Positions 19,163 through 30,386 of a stretch of 64,000 bases of DNA are shown one piece after another. Source of the DNA: Nannochloropsis oceanica (Eukaryota > Sar > Eustigmatophyceae > Eustigmatales > Monodopsidaceae); NCBI GenBank assembly GCA_004519485.1, contig CP038115.1, forward strand, positions 124,001 to 188,000, given 5' to 3'. Position 1 is the stretch's first letter. Each line of letters opens with the position of its first letter. Both the position numbers and the translations under genes were made by a program. A model generated the notes under the pieces. It searched no databases, had not been told where the DNA came from, and saw only the letters and a list, made by a program, of their open reading frames with translations.

Positions 19163-21133
19163 ATGCTCCACCAGCGGAAAGCGGCGATGGCAGCCGCCGC
19201 TGCCGGCGCGTGCCGCAGCATTCGCAGCGTCGCATCGACCTTGCCCTCCTCTTCGCTCTCGACACGCATCTATTTTATGGACCACCCGCCGCTCCACACC
19301 GCGCGCCCCGCGTCTATGGCATCCTCTTCTTCGTCGTCTAATGCTTGGCTGCCAGCCGCGCTGGTGGCCGTGGCAACTGCTTCCGTCCTGACGTCGCTGA
19401 CAGAGGCAGCGCCACCTACAGCGGCGGCGTCGGCACCGGACAGCAGCGACGACACCAAAGATAATTCAAAGGAAAATGTGTTGCCTATGCGAGAGGTCAT
19501 GGCATTGATCGAAAGCCGGCTGAAGCCCTTTCGCACGGAGCGCTTCCTTTCTTCTCGACCTCGCAGAAGTAGCAGAAGCGGCAGCGGTACATTTCCTCCT
19601 ACCGTCGGGGAGCACGACCTCCCCACCGTTGCCAGCAAAACTTTCCCCAAAATCGCCGTGTTGAGCAAGGGCAAGGGCGTGGATGAGCCCTACACCATCG
19701 AAGTTCCCTTGCCGCCAACGGCCAGTAGGGAAACAAATGTGCTCGCAGCCTGCCTACATGCCTTGCAGAAGAAGGGGCACACGCTCACGTTCCACACGGG
19801 CTTGACCACAAACAATGGAACCAGCCTTTCCTTCGTCTTCGGCGACCAGTCCGGATCCGTCCTTCTGACCTCTTCGTCGGCTGTCGCGGCGCCATCATCG
19901 TCGACTGAGGTGATGCCATCGACAGGGACAGGCAAATCAAGCCTCCTTCTGTACAAGACCAAGGGCTTTACAGAAGCGGACGTAGACGCGGTTGTTGATT
20001 CGTACATCATGGCTTGGAGGAGCAGCCCAGACGATCAGCTCACCGGCTCATTCCTCAGCAATTTTACGGATGTCCTAGATGCGCTCCGTATTGGTGGCGG
20101 CGGTGGTGGCAAATACGCATTTGATCACGAGCAGGACGTCCCTTACTCGTCCCCTCAGCGCCCCGTCCCACCACATTCCCCCTTTTCCCGGCCGTCCTCG
20201 ACCCGCGGGGAAAGCATAGTTGAGCGAGGCGGCGGTATCGGGAGCGGGCAGAATGGCACTGCTGTGATGGGAGAAAACGACCCGGTGTCCAGGCTAAAGA
20301 AGCTTGGCGCGGAGGTGTTCGAAAAGGCGACGGAAGAGGAACTGGACTGGACTTGCCTAGCGGGATACGAGAGCATCAAGGCTGAGGTAGAGGATACAGT
20401 AGTCATGGCCTTGCAGCACGCCGAGGCCTACGATGCTATTGCCCGTCAGACCCGCGAGCGTTATGAGAGTAATCGCCCAAGGGCCGTTCTTTTTGAGGGC
20501 CCTCCAGGGACGGGCAAGACATTGACCGCTCGCATCATTGCTAGCCGTACGGAGGTGCCGTTGGTCTTCATTTCAACAGAGCGCGTCCTCAGTAAATGGT
20601 ATGGCGATTCGGAGAAGAATTTGGCGAAGGTTTTCGAGGCATGCAAAGAACTGGGAGGGGCTATCATCTTTATTGACGAAGTAGACGCGTTGGCTGCCAG
20701 CCGAGACACTAACATGCACGAGGCTACGAGGCGTCTCCTTAGTGTCATACTGCAGAGTATCGAGGGCTTTAGAGGCCGCAACAAAAACGTGCTCATATGC
20801 GCCACCAACCGCAAGCAAGACCTCGATTCGGCCTTACTTTCTCGATTTGACGTATCCATCAAGTTTGACCTGCCCACATGCCCTGCCCGTCAGGCGATCT
20901 TTGCCCGGTACGCAAAACATTTGGCCGGGAATGAGCTAGCCCGTCTGGCGGAGGCTTCCGAAGCCTACTCCTGCAGGGATATTAAGGAGGTGTGTGAAAA
21001 TACGGAGCGGAAGTGGGCTTCCAAAACCATTCGTGGACAAGCGGACGGCCTCACACCGCCACTCAAGGAGTACCTCAATCAACTCAAAGCGCAGACCCTT
21101 TCCGATCATCAAACCCTGCCTCATAACGTTTAA
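19163..21133 (+). CDS. membrane-associated AAA+ ATPase, single AAA domain, Msp1/ATAD1-like clade
   Basis: Intronless, 656 residues. The first ~50 residues are Arg/Ser/Ala-rich without acidic residues, like a mitochondrial presequence. A hydrophobic stretch (WLPAALVAVATASVLTSL) follows and could be a membrane anchor. Residues ~150-350 form a region I do not recognise, ending in a Gly/Pro/Ser linker. The AAA domain has Walker A GPPGTGKT at 446-453, the pore-loop region LSKWYGDSEKNL, Walker B IIFIDEVDAL, sensor 1 ICATNRKQDLD and LLSRFDVSIKFDLP. The domain is closest to the meiotic/Msp1 type AAA enzymes, which extract or remodel membrane or cytoskeletal proteins. The substrate is unknown and the extra N-terminal domain is not typical of Msp1. 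Confidence 0.85.
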   Translation: MLHQRKAAMAAAAAGACRSIRSVASTLPSSSLSTRIYFMDHPPLHTARPASMASSSSSSNAWLPAALVAVATASVLTSLTEAAPPTAAASAPDSSDDTKDNSKENVLPMREVMALIESRLKPFRTERFLSSRPRRSSRSGSGTFPPTVGEHDLPTVASKTFPKIAVLSKGKGVDEPYTIEVPLPPTASRETNVLAACLHALQKKGHTLTFHTGLTTNNGTSLSFVFGDQSGSVLLTSSSAVAAPSSSTEVMPSTGTGKSSLLLYKTKGFTEADVDAVVDSYIMAWRSSPDDQLTGSFLSNFTDVLDALRIGGGGGGKYAFDHEQDVPYSSPQRPVPPHSPFSRPSSTRGESIVERGGGIGSGQNGTAVMGENDPVSRLKKLGAEVFEKATEEELDWTCLAGYESIKAEVEDTVVMALQHAEAYDAIARQTRERYESNRPRAVLFEGPPGTGKTLTARIIASRTEVPLVFISTERVLSKWYGDSEKNLAKVFEACKELGGAIIFIDEVDALAASRDTNMHEATRRLLSVILQSIEGFRGRNKNVLICATNRKQDLDSALLSRFDVSIKFDLPTCPARQAIFARYAKHLAGNELARLAEASEAYSCRDIKEVCENTERKWASKTIRGQADGLTPPLKEYLNQLKAQTLSDHQTLPHNV

Positions 21134-21682
21134 AATACGAGATGGCAAGTGAAGGCAAAATTTTGGGATGGACAAATCAAGACATAGACAATGTGCATAC
21201 TTAAAAAAAAAAACCCACAAAATTATACACGAGGTCTGATTACTTCACTTCTCGTCTATGGCTGCTTGTGATGAGCTTTTTTGATGAGTGCATACTCCCC
21301 CTTCTAAAAAAACTCCTTCCCCCAAACTGAGATATCTAGTCGTAATACTTCGAGAGGGAGTAAGTGCTGCTCGGATAACGGTGCATTTGAATACGGCACG
21401 GATTCTTATAATGAAGTGAACGTCTTGATTCTTGAGGGCCTTCTCAAAGAGTCCGCCAAGTTGGGGCCACTGTAAATATAAAGAAAATCTCGCGTGATCA
21501 TTTTCGCAGAGCTATCAGGCACATTTCCATAAAATTTCAAATCCGCATGACATTTTTGCACACGCCAGTCATAGACGACGAACACATGCTTCTTTTCACA
21601 CCTGATTACCATTGAGCTAAAGAGCGACTCACATTTCCGCCTCAGTTTCTCGGATGACAGCTCTCTCACACTATACAAGAAG

Positions 21683-21732
21683 CAATACGGTGCGCCATAA
21701 CGACGACATATAAGACAATACGGTGCGCCATA
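21683..21732. repeat. 17-bp direct repeat
   Basis: CAATACGGTGCGCCATA occurs at 21683-21699 and again at 21716-21732, separated by 16 bases, in AT-rich intergenic DNA. Confidence 0.8.
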
Positions 21733-22067
21733 CGGAAGCAGGCAGCACTGGCCGATTCTTTAAATTAAGGACAAGATAAGGCTGAACTCATCACCTGGGA
21801 TCTGAATGCTGAAAAACCGATAAAAAGTGTCTTTTTGGTCGTATTCCGACTTACGTGGAATTTAAATTGAAAATTTAATCCTGGAACCATTGCCATTCTT
21901 CCAGAATTCGAGTGTTGCTGGTTTTCCGGTGTCTTATATGAAAAAATCGTGTTGTCCTTATTTTTGATGATTCTGAAAGAAATTAAGTGCAGAGGTAAAA
22001 GAAAGAAGACGATGAGCAACAAGCGGACTTCATCCGTTTCCTGCTTCCTGCACTCACTCTTTCTTCC

Positions 22068-22094
22068 TTTTATGGTGAATAACTCACCATAAAA
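22068..22094. repeat. small perfect hairpin
   Basis: TTTTATGGTGA and its exact reverse complement are separated by five bases (ATAAC). It is not followed by a T run and not linked to a gene end, so I do not call it a terminator. Confidence 0.7.
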
Positions 22095-22639
22095 AGGTGA
22101 AATCCATGGTTCATAGTAGACTGTAAGCGACTGTCTGACGAAATGGTAATAAACCACGCCCCGATGCCTCAAATGCGCTTCGCCATGATAGTGAGTGTAG
22201 GGAAGAAGCACGGGCAACCCCATAGCAGTGCCATAAAGACCGCAGCATAGCAACAACAGCAGCAGCAAAAGCGGCTGCGGCACAAAGAGCAAGATATGAT
22301 GATGATGATGATGATGATGATGGTGATGATGAGGAGGAGGAGGAGGAGAAGGAGGGGAAGGAGGGGGAGGAGAGGGAGGAGAAGGAGAGGAAGTAAAGGC
22401 ACTGTTATCCTTATGGCAGCCGCCAAAAAGCGATAGCAGCTTTAGAAGAGGGATGACGAGGAGAAACACGAGGAGGGAGAGAAAGTGGTAGCAGAAGAGG
22501 AGTAGTACAAGGAGGAGGAGAGGCAGAAAGAGCAGCTGCAGGTCCTAAGAAACGGAGGGGGCCTCCAGGGAGGTATTGGAAAGAAGGAGGACGAGAAAGG
22601 TAATGGAGAGGGGGAGAAGGAGGCGGCAGCAGAAGCAGC

Positions 22640-22758
22640 GCCAGTAGTAGCACCAGTGGTAGCACTAGTAACAGTAGCAGAAGAAGTCGTAGTAGTATTA
22701 GTGGTATAAGTAGTATAAGTATTAGTAAAAGTAGTAGTAGTAGTATTAGTATTAGTAT

Positions 22759-22816
<58 letters not shown>

Positions 22817-22817
22817 C

Positions 22818-22894
<77 letters not shown>

Positions 22895-22936
22895 AGTAGT
22901 AGTAGTAGTAGTAGTTGTTGTTGAAGTAGTAGTAAT
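22640..22936. repeat. imperfect AGT trinucleotide microsatellite
   Basis: About 300 bases dominated by AGT (ACT on the other strand) with scattered ATT, GGT and CGT variants; the purest blocks are at about 22757-22935. It follows a GAT tract at about 22297-22335 and a GGA/GAG tract at about 22333-22400. All frames through it give homopolymers (Thr, Ser, Val, Tyr), so it is not coding. Confidence 0.9.
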
Positions 22937-23735
22937 AGCACCAACAGTAGAACAAGAGACAGAGACTGCGGAAAGAGACGGCGGCGCTCGTGTGTTGCAA
23001 ACTTTGGGGGCTGTGACGGAGGGGAAGCGGGGGAGGAAAAGGATGAGGAAGTGGTGAAAAAGCGATGGAAAGGCAGCAAGTGAGGAAAGAGCTTGAAAAA
23101 TAAAGTGAATGCGACTTCTTTTGTTGCTAGGAGTAAAATAGAAAAGTTGATAGTTGAATAATGCAATTTTAATCGACAGCTGGAGCATTAAAAAATCATG
23201 CCCTGTGAGGGGGGCTAAAAATGTAGTCTTTGCGTGAATTTTGGGCACGGGAACTCATAAGACTCGCCTTCACTTCCGATGTTTGTTGACGTTTGTATTT
23301 TGTTTTGGCGGAAGGTGAATGCGGACTCTGATCAAGCTAAGCCCAAGGATGCACTGTCGTCGTGTCTTTGTTCAAATTCAAATTTCGGAGTACCCGGAAG
23401 GAGGCCCCCTTGGTTATTTCTACTCCTACTGCCTTTCTGTCTCATGACCTCACTTGCCCTCGTACACAATGGACGGCATAATCCTTGAATGTCTTGAAGC
23501 TCCTATTGTATTGACAGTCCATGGATCTACAGTGACTGCACGAAAACGTCCACTCACCCTTACGCACCCGCATCGTTTAATGCATGCGCGTCGCGTTCGT
23601 TCCCTTCACGAAATGTTGTACACTCTTCATGACCTTCCCTCCCTACCCGTCCCTCTACTTCCCTCCCACAGCTTCCCTCAAGCTGACGACATCGATCTCT
23701 CCACCGACATCACCATCCTCTCCTTTTCTCGCTTC

Positions 23736-23812
23736 ATCCCGCCCTCCTCCTTCTCTTCCTCCTCTTCCTCCTCTTCCTCGTCCTCCTCCTCCTCCTCTTC
23801 CTCCTCCTCCCG
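23736..23812. repeat. TCC/CTT-rich low-complexity tract
   Basis: Pyrimidine tract of CCTCCT and CTTCCT units. It makes a poly-Ser frame that I do not consider a gene. Confidence 0.8.
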
Positions 23813-24092
23813 AAATGATTCCCCATTAAATTAATTAAGGGCTATCTCGCCGTGGGACATTGTAGTGGATGGTTGTTGCGTGGACGGCTCCCATCTCGGC
23901 ACGGGCCTCCTTATACCCCTCTATTTTGGATGGAAACGATGCAACAATAACGGTAGCAGCAGCAGCGATGTCATTGCCGCTAAAAGCGGTAGCCATGGTG
24001 GACAAGGAATGCAATATTAGCCTCTGACTTGTATATTGCACACGTAACCCACGACAGGCGAACTCCACTACAGCAGCACCCCCGCCTTTGCC

Positions 24093-25107
24093 ATGGAGGC
24101 CGTGGACGGGCTCTTGGCCAAACTGGCCGCCGACGGAGACTTCCAAGATGACTTGCACCAGCCGCAGGTCCGATTGGTACGTTTCGGTCTATCGTTGTGC
24201 GTGTTGGTCCTCTCATTTTTTGCTGTGCTAGTTCTTGTCTGTGTGGTTGCGCGGATTTACGTATGTTTGTTTGGCATGGCCCTTTCAGCCTGGCGCCCCA
24301 TCTTTCCACAAGCCTTTCCCTTTCCCGTACGGTGGTATCGCTACTGATTCGATTACTCTGTGGTGCGTATGTGGGGTCACATTGCGCGTCAACCAATGAT
24401 CTTGCGTTGGAAAATAGTCCAATCCTATAAATCTCATGAGTGATTCCGCTTCTGTGGCATCCAATCAGCAGTCCTGATCTTGTACCTTCATAACCATGTC
24501 GACAGAGGAATCGTCGCTCTGAGCTCTGTGGGCCAGACAATTTCGACCTTTGGCGCCCCCCTAATTCTCATGATCACCTTTGTCCTCATCAACGCCACCC
24601 CCCCTCCCACTACGATCTGCCTCTTGACCCCCCCAACAGGCGATGAAGCACTGGACGGGCGAGAACCGTCTTCCCCCGGAACAGGCGGAGAAGCTGATGG
24701 GAGACTTCCGGGTCCTCGCGGTCTTGGACAAGATCAAGGCTCTCCAGACCGCCTGTCAACGGGCAGGCCTCCCAGTACCCTTGGACAAGGTCTTGCGGAG
24801 GGAGACGTCTTTAGGCATGCCCCTCTCGGCGCCCCCAGCTTCTTCTCCCTCCTCTTCCACTTCTACCTCGACCCCCTCTTCCTCAATTAAAGCAACAACT
24901 CCCCGTCAAGCGAATGAGGACAAGAAGGTCACGGCTACACGTCGACGAAAAGCCACTGCCCCTGCGACCGCACCCCCGCCGATTGCCCCGACGGCCCCGG
25001 TGCAACGCGTCCAAGTGCCCGAGACGCTGCCAGGATGGGTGCGCCTTTTGAGCCCTCTCCTGATTATTGGGCTGGTCCTGGTGTACGCGTTTGCTTCTTG
25101 TTTGTGA
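24093..25107 (+). CDS. small tail-anchored membrane protein, unrecognised
   Basis: Two exons, 24093..24176 and 24640..25107, joined in phase 0 across a 463-bp intron (donor GTACGT, acceptor CCCAACAG), give 183 residues. The N-terminal ~75 residues are helical and charged (GENRLPPEQAEKLMGDFRVL, then DKIKALQTACQRAGLPV). A Ser/Thr/Pro/Lys-rich linker follows. A single C-terminal hydrophobic segment (LSPLLIIGLVLVYAFASCL) ends the protein. This layout is that of a tail-anchored protein of the ER or outer mitochondrial membrane with a cytosolic N-terminus. No family was recognised. It converges tightly (119-bp spacer) on the AFG2 gene. Confidence 0.7.
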
Positions 25108-25226
25108 CATACCGTTTCAGTGCAAGACGATCGACAAGAAGGACATCAAAATAATTGCAACTCCGAGAGTGTCATCGATTTACATTGATTTACAGATCTT
25201 CATTTAATTTCTCTGTTTTGTATTCT

Positions 25227-27949
25227 TTATCGTCCATCCGCGTAGTGATGATAAAAATCAAGCATTTGAGGAGTAATTTGTCGCTGCCAGCCCGTCAAGA
25301 CCTGGTCAAGGTGCCGACCTTGCAGCGAGTGGGCATTCACCGGGTCTTCCTCTATCGCACAGAGAGCAGCTTCTCGACACAAAGCCACCATCTCTGCCCC
25401 CGAGAACCCCTCCGTGCGCCGCGCGATTTCATTCAAGTTCAACATTTCACCGCAAATCGCCTCTCCATCCCTTTCTCCACCCGTGTACTCCCCAGGCATA
25501 CCGCGCAACGCAATGCGAAGAATTTCGAAGCGGGAAGCCGTGTCGGGCGGTGGCACGTAGACCTTGCGGTCAATGCGGCCGGGCCGAAGCAGGGCTGGAT
25601 CCAGCAAGTCGGGGCGATTGGTAGCTGCCACCACCACCACGCGCCGTAAAGGCTGCACGCCATCCAGCTCTGTCAGCAACTGGCTCAACACCCTTTCTGA
25701 GGCCTTGGAGTCTTCGCCCTCACCCCGCCGCCCCGCCAGCGCATCCACCTCATCGAAAAATATAACTGTGGGCGCAGCCGCCCGCGCTTTTTTAAAGAGT
25801 GCCTTCAGGGCCTTCTCGCTCTCGCCCAGCCATTTGCTGAGGAGCTCTGGTCCCTTGACGGCCAAGAAATTCATACCGGACTCGGTGGCAAGGGCGCGGG
25901 CCATTAGCGTTTTGCTACAACCTGGCGGTCCGTAGAGAAGCACTCCCTTGGGTGGGGGGATGCCCATGCGCACGAATGCTTCAGGTCGAGTGAGCGGCCA
26001 TTCCACGCACTCCTGCAACGCACGCTTCACCTCACTCATGCCCCCAATATCCCCCCAGCGCACCCGCGGCACCTCCACCGCTACTTCCCGAAGTGCGCTT
26101 GGTCGGACTCGGGCTAGGCCCGCCAGCAAGTCCTCGCCTGTCACCTGCACATTGCCCTCTTGGACCCCACCCTCTTCTACGCGAGTTGACTGTTTTACTA
26201 CTCGTCTCGCTGCAAGCATGGCTGCTTCCTTGCATACAAGCAACAGGTCTGCGCCCACAAACCCATGTGCGCGACTAGCCACCCGCTGCATGTCTTCCTC
26301 CGAGACTTTCATGATTGTGGGGCCTGCCTGTCGGAGCAGCACCTTGAGGATGTCTTTCCGTGCCGCCTCCCCGGGCACGCCTAGGTCGATCTCTCGGTCC
26401 AGCCGACCTGGACGCCGCACTGCGGAGTCAAGTGCATGCGGTCTGCTCGTGGCAGCGAGAACTACAACTCGCTCCATCCCCTGAAAGCCGTCCAACAAGG
26501 CCAAGAAGGTGGCCACCATGCGTTTGTCTAGGTCTGAGGAAGTAGCGTCTCGCCGTAAGCACAAGGCCTCCACCTCGTCGAGCACTATCACGGTGGGTGC
26601 CATTGCTTTCGCCTCTTGAAATGCCTGACGCAGCTTGGTCTCTGTCTCTCCCACCAAGCGCCCCCCAAACTCTGGCCCGCCCAGTCGCATCACGTTGTAG
26701 CCTTTGCAATCAGCAAAATATTGAGCCGCCGCTCTGTATGTTGAGGAGGGGGGTTGGAGGTGAAAAAAAGCATAAGAGAGACTTCCAACAAGGAACTGTA
26801 TTAGAATTGACACAAGAATAATCTTTCGTGGAACCAACAGTTTTTCACATACCGGAGAAGTGTCGTCTTGCCCGTGCCACTGGGGCCGACCACCAAGAGA
26901 CCCCGCGTCGGCCGCAACCCGTGCTGAGCAAAAACTTCCGGAGATTCCAACGATTGCTCGACGCCCTCTCGTATCTCCTGAACAGCTATTTGAAGCCCGC
27001 CCACTGTAGCCCAGCAAGCGTCTCCATTGTTCTGTGTGTCTGTTGCCCTTTCAATTTTAGGCTTATCCTCTTCATAGACGTCTCTCTCGGATGCCCCTCT
27101 TGGAGGACGATTTACCACTCTCACCCTCGTGCGCCGCCCCACCTTGTACATAAGATTTGATATGGTGACATCATGACCCTCATTGGTGCTGTCCTTGTCG
27201 GCGAGTGAAAGCGCTGTCAAGTCCGGGAGAGACACTCTTTTGTCTACCTGATCTCCTTTGGATGAGGAAGTCTCCTCCAGTGCCGTTAGCTCCACAACCT
27301 CAAAGGTGGCACGGGCAGCAAAGCTAGCAAAGGTCAGGCGCAGGCCAGGATAAAGGAGGTGCCCTACCAATACGTCCTTTAGTCTTGCCTTCCAAAGAAC
27401 TGCAGTCGCACCTCTACTGCACGAATTTGTTGTTATTGTATTCCATCCCGTCTCATCCTCCATCCCCTCCTCTTGGTCTGGTGGTACGACGCGCAGGGCC
27501 ACCTCGGAGGCAGCGACTTGTCGCACCGACCTGAACAGCGCACGGATAGAGACATAACACTCCTGTCCAGCCTCTTTAATGCGGGGGTATTGGCCCAAGA
27601 TAAACGGGCCTGTCCCGGCCGCTACCCCGGATGGCCCACTGCTTCCTGGCCAGGCCCTCAGTGCTACTAGTTGGGAGCATTTTAGTCCTCGTCGCGGCGG
27701 AGTTTGGCATTCGGTGCCCGACGATGGAGAGGATGGTGTGGAGGGCGAGGAATGAATTACGACCCAGTCGCCTGCCTTGACTCCCAGGCGCCGACAGTCT
27801 AGTGGGGTCAGGAGCAGCCGATCGGGTGGGGAGGGCGACGATGCCGGGGCATGCAGAAGTAAAACATCGTCCAGCTGATCTGTCGGTTCTACGTCCTCAT
27901 GCTGCTGCTGCCGCCGTTTCTTACTACCAGAAGACCACGGCATGGCCAT
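25227..27949 (-). CDS. AFG2: AFG2/SPATA5 (Drg1)-type double-AAA ATPase
   Basis: Two exons, 27949..26853 and 26733..25227, joined by a 119-bp intron that splits an Arg codon right after the first Walker A, give 867 residues. An N-terminal CDC48-N-like region (~1-320) precedes two AAA domains. D1 has GPSGTGKT at 355-362 and VIVLDEVEAL. D2 has GPPGCSKT at 634-641, the Cys-Ser variant typical of the AFG2/SPATA5 group, then LLSKWLGESEKALKALFKKA, VIFFDEVDAL and RPGRIDRKVYVPPP. In yeast and animals this hexamer releases maturation factors such as Rlp24 from pre-60S ribosomes in the cytoplasm; SPATA5 can also be mitochondrial. It lies head to head with Pelota. Confidence 0.93.
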
Positions 27950-28522
27950 CTGCCTTCCTCTACCTCCTGCAGATCATTTGCAAAGCGTATGAGGTATGCC
28001 GATGTATGCAGTAATTTCCAGATATCAGAGGAAGGAAGTTGGTTGCGGTTGTTGGTTGTCGTGTTTTAAAAGTAGCTTGAGGGACACCTGGATCGATTGA
28101 ATGAGAGGCACAGACATGCGCTAGAGAGTGCAGACCTTCACGGATGCTGCAGAAGTCTGAAACGCCGCTCTCCCTGACCTTCACCGCTTCATTCCCCTCT
28201 GACCAAAGAAACTCACCTTTACCCGTGGGAGAGGGCGTCGAAAGCCGATCACTAGTTCCGGACCCTGCTCCTCCTCCCTTTTTGGTTGACGTCAATGGCA
28301 TGTCCGAAGCGCGAGTTTCCTCCTGTATGTTTGAGTGATGTGGTGGTAAGCGCATAACCGCGGTCTCGGCGGATTAACGTCCGCACCACCGCCCCCTCGA
28401 GATCTGCCCATTTCAAGAAAGTTAAAGAAAGTTTCTTTTCACGACACAGCAACACTAAGAAGTAGCCCGCAAACGTGCGCGACAAGAGCCTCCACACCAA
28501 GGCGACTTTCTCCGTACCTGAC
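27950..28522. promoter_or_regulatory. shared upstream region of AFG2 and Pelota
   Basis: 573 bp separate the two divergent starts (27949 on -, 28523 on +), so the stretch must hold both promoters and 5' leaders. No motif was identified with confidence; the call rests on position only. Confidence 0.45.
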
Positions 28523-30166
28523 ATGAAGCTGGTGAGCCGGGACGTGAGCGGGAAGGATGGAGAAGGAACGGTGGTATTGCGGCCCGAGGAACCCGAGGAC
28601 ATGTGGGCGATCTACAATTTAATAAGTGAGGGAGACCTGGTGCGGACCACGACTTTCCGCAAGGTGGTCAAGGAAAGTGCCACGGGCTCAACGACCAGCA
28701 GCAAAATCCGCCTGAACCTAACCATCCAGGTGGAACGCGTGCAGTTCGACCCAGACACGTGTGTCCTGCGCTTGAGTGGCCGGAATCGGGAGGAATCGGA
28801 GCACGTCAAGGTAAGAAAGGAGAATGACAGAGGTGCACGCTCACATTTTAAACTTTGTCCTGCCCGTCCAATATCTCAGATGGGGGCATACCATACCTTG
28901 GATCTGGAGTTGCAGCGGAATTTTACCATCCAAAAGACCTGCTGGGACACGGTGGTGCTCGACCGTTTGGACGAGGCTTGCGACCCTGTCAAGCAGGCCG
29001 AAGTCGCTGCCATTGTTATGCAGCCCGGTCTGGCCAATATCTGCCTTCTTACGGGCTCTATGACCATCGTGCGGCAACGGATCGATGTACGTCTCCGGTA
29101 CTTGCTCTTTGACTCTGGGTTACGGTCTAGTCTGCTTGTTGCTGTTCAAGCCATTGGTGGTTGGTGGAACAGTTGCCGGGTATCATTCTCGTCTTTTCTT
29201 TCGTTATCATGATTTTCCTGACTCTTCATTTATCTGGGTCCCCATCTTCTCCTTCAAGCTACTGTCCCCCCCACCTGAATCTTCTCTCATCCCCAACCCT
29301 TCCCTCAGATGTCCATCCCGAAGAAGCGGGCCGGAAATGTTGCCCACGACAAGGCTTTGCAGAAATTCTACCGCGCCACGTACGAGGCCCTCATAAGACA
29401 CATTAATTTCGGGTTGGTAAAGGCTGTGCTGTTGGCAAGTCCTGGCTTCGTGAATTCAGACTTCTTTGCCTTCATGAACGCCGAGGCCCAGCTGAAGGAG
29501 GACAAGCCGCTGCTGCAGAACAAAGCCAAATTTGTGCTCTGCCACTCCTCTTCGGGCCACAAGCATGCGCTTGAAGAGGTACTGACACAACCCGGCATCC
29601 AGGCACGCTTGTCGGACACCAAGGCGGTGGGCGAGGTGCAGGCTTTGGGGGACTTTTACGCCATGCTCTCGGCCCAGCCAGACCGCGCGCACTACGGCTT
29701 CAACCACGTGAGTGTAGCAGCCGAACATGACGCAGTGGAAATGTTGCTCATGAGCGACTCCATCTTCCGGGGCCGCGACTTCCTGGCGCGCCGCCGCTTT
29801 GTGGACCTGGTGGAAAGCGTCAAGGCCAAAGGCGGCCGCTTTCTGTGCTTCTCCAGCTTGCACGTAACCGGCGAGAAGTTGCATCAGCTGGGCGGCGTGG
29901 CGGCGGTGCTGCGTTTTCCCTTAGAGATCGAAATGGAGGAAGAGGACTTACCGCTGGAGGAGGGAGGTAAGGGAAGCAGCAGTAACGGCGTTTGTGGCGG
30001 CGGCGGGAGAGGCTCAAACAAGGACGGAGATGTCGGGGACTTCTACAGTGGGGAGCCCATAGAACAGCATGAGGATGAAGACAGAGAAGAGCGCCACAGG
30101 GCTGTCGAAGAGGAGGGTATGGAGGCAATAAGAGAAGCCACTGACTTGGAAGGAATGGGCTTGTAA
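28523..30166 (+). CDS. PELO: Pelota / Dom34 ribosome-rescue factor
   Basis: Three exons, 28523..28810, 28880..29086 and 29309..30166, both introns in phase 0, give 450 residues. The start MKLVSRDVSGKDGEGTVVL matches the family's first residues. Then follow EEPEDMWAIYNLISEGDLVR, VKMGAYHTLDLE, WDTVVLDRLDEACDP and MQPGLANICLLT. Domain 2 has VLASPGFVNSDFF, and the C-terminal domain has LSDTKAVGEVQALGDFYAML, PDRAHYGFNHV and FSSLHVTGEKLHQLGGVAAV. Pelota, with Hbs1, enters the A site of stalled ribosomes and splits them for no-go and non-stop decay. It resembles eRF1 but lacks its GGQ motif, and I see none here. A Gly/Asp/Glu-rich C-terminal tail of about 65 residues is longer than usual. Confidence 0.96.
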
Positions 30167-30386
30167 AAAGAATGAAATCTTTCACATACATACTATTCTT
30201 TTGTTTTTGGTCAATTATTTCAATTTCGAGAATCACGCGAAGGCTTGATCAAACCAAACAACAGAGAAAAAAACATTTGTGCATATGACTGCTCCATTCA
30301 TCACTTCAGATGTTGCAACATAGGCACACACGCATGTTCCGTTCTGTAATAAAAAATCTGTTAATACCTAGCTCCGTGATCTTTCT

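Larger units (their letters stand above)
21134..24092. other. gene-poor region with microsatellites
   Basis: Nearly 3 kb without a gene I can support. 21134-22260 is AT-rich with poly-A/T runs, a 17-bp direct repeat (21683-21699, 21716-21732) and a small perfect hairpin. From 22260 to 23050 it is low-complexity: GAT, GGA and AGT tracts. Near 23740-23812 is a TCC/CTT tract. Long minus-strand frames over the microsatellites encode only runs of Thr, Leu, Tyr or His. A 273-base frame at 21406-21678 (-) looks mildly protein-like but lacks an ATG at its start. Confidence 0.5.

Noticed and set aside
21406-21678. A 90-codon minus-strand frame that looks mildly protein-like
   Set aside because: It begins without an ATG, no acceptor or partner exon was found, and no family was recognised. 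Left as an uncertain trace only.
21765-22469. A 234-codon minus-strand frame in AT-rich DNA
   Set aside because: Its N-terminal half is His/Pro/Leu runs from microsatellites. The rest has no recognisable motif and no neighbouring exon to support it.
22411-23248. Long minus-strand frames (251 and 268 codons) over the AGT microsatellite
   Set aside because: They encode only runs of Leu or Thr produced by the trinucleotide tract, with no domain on either side.
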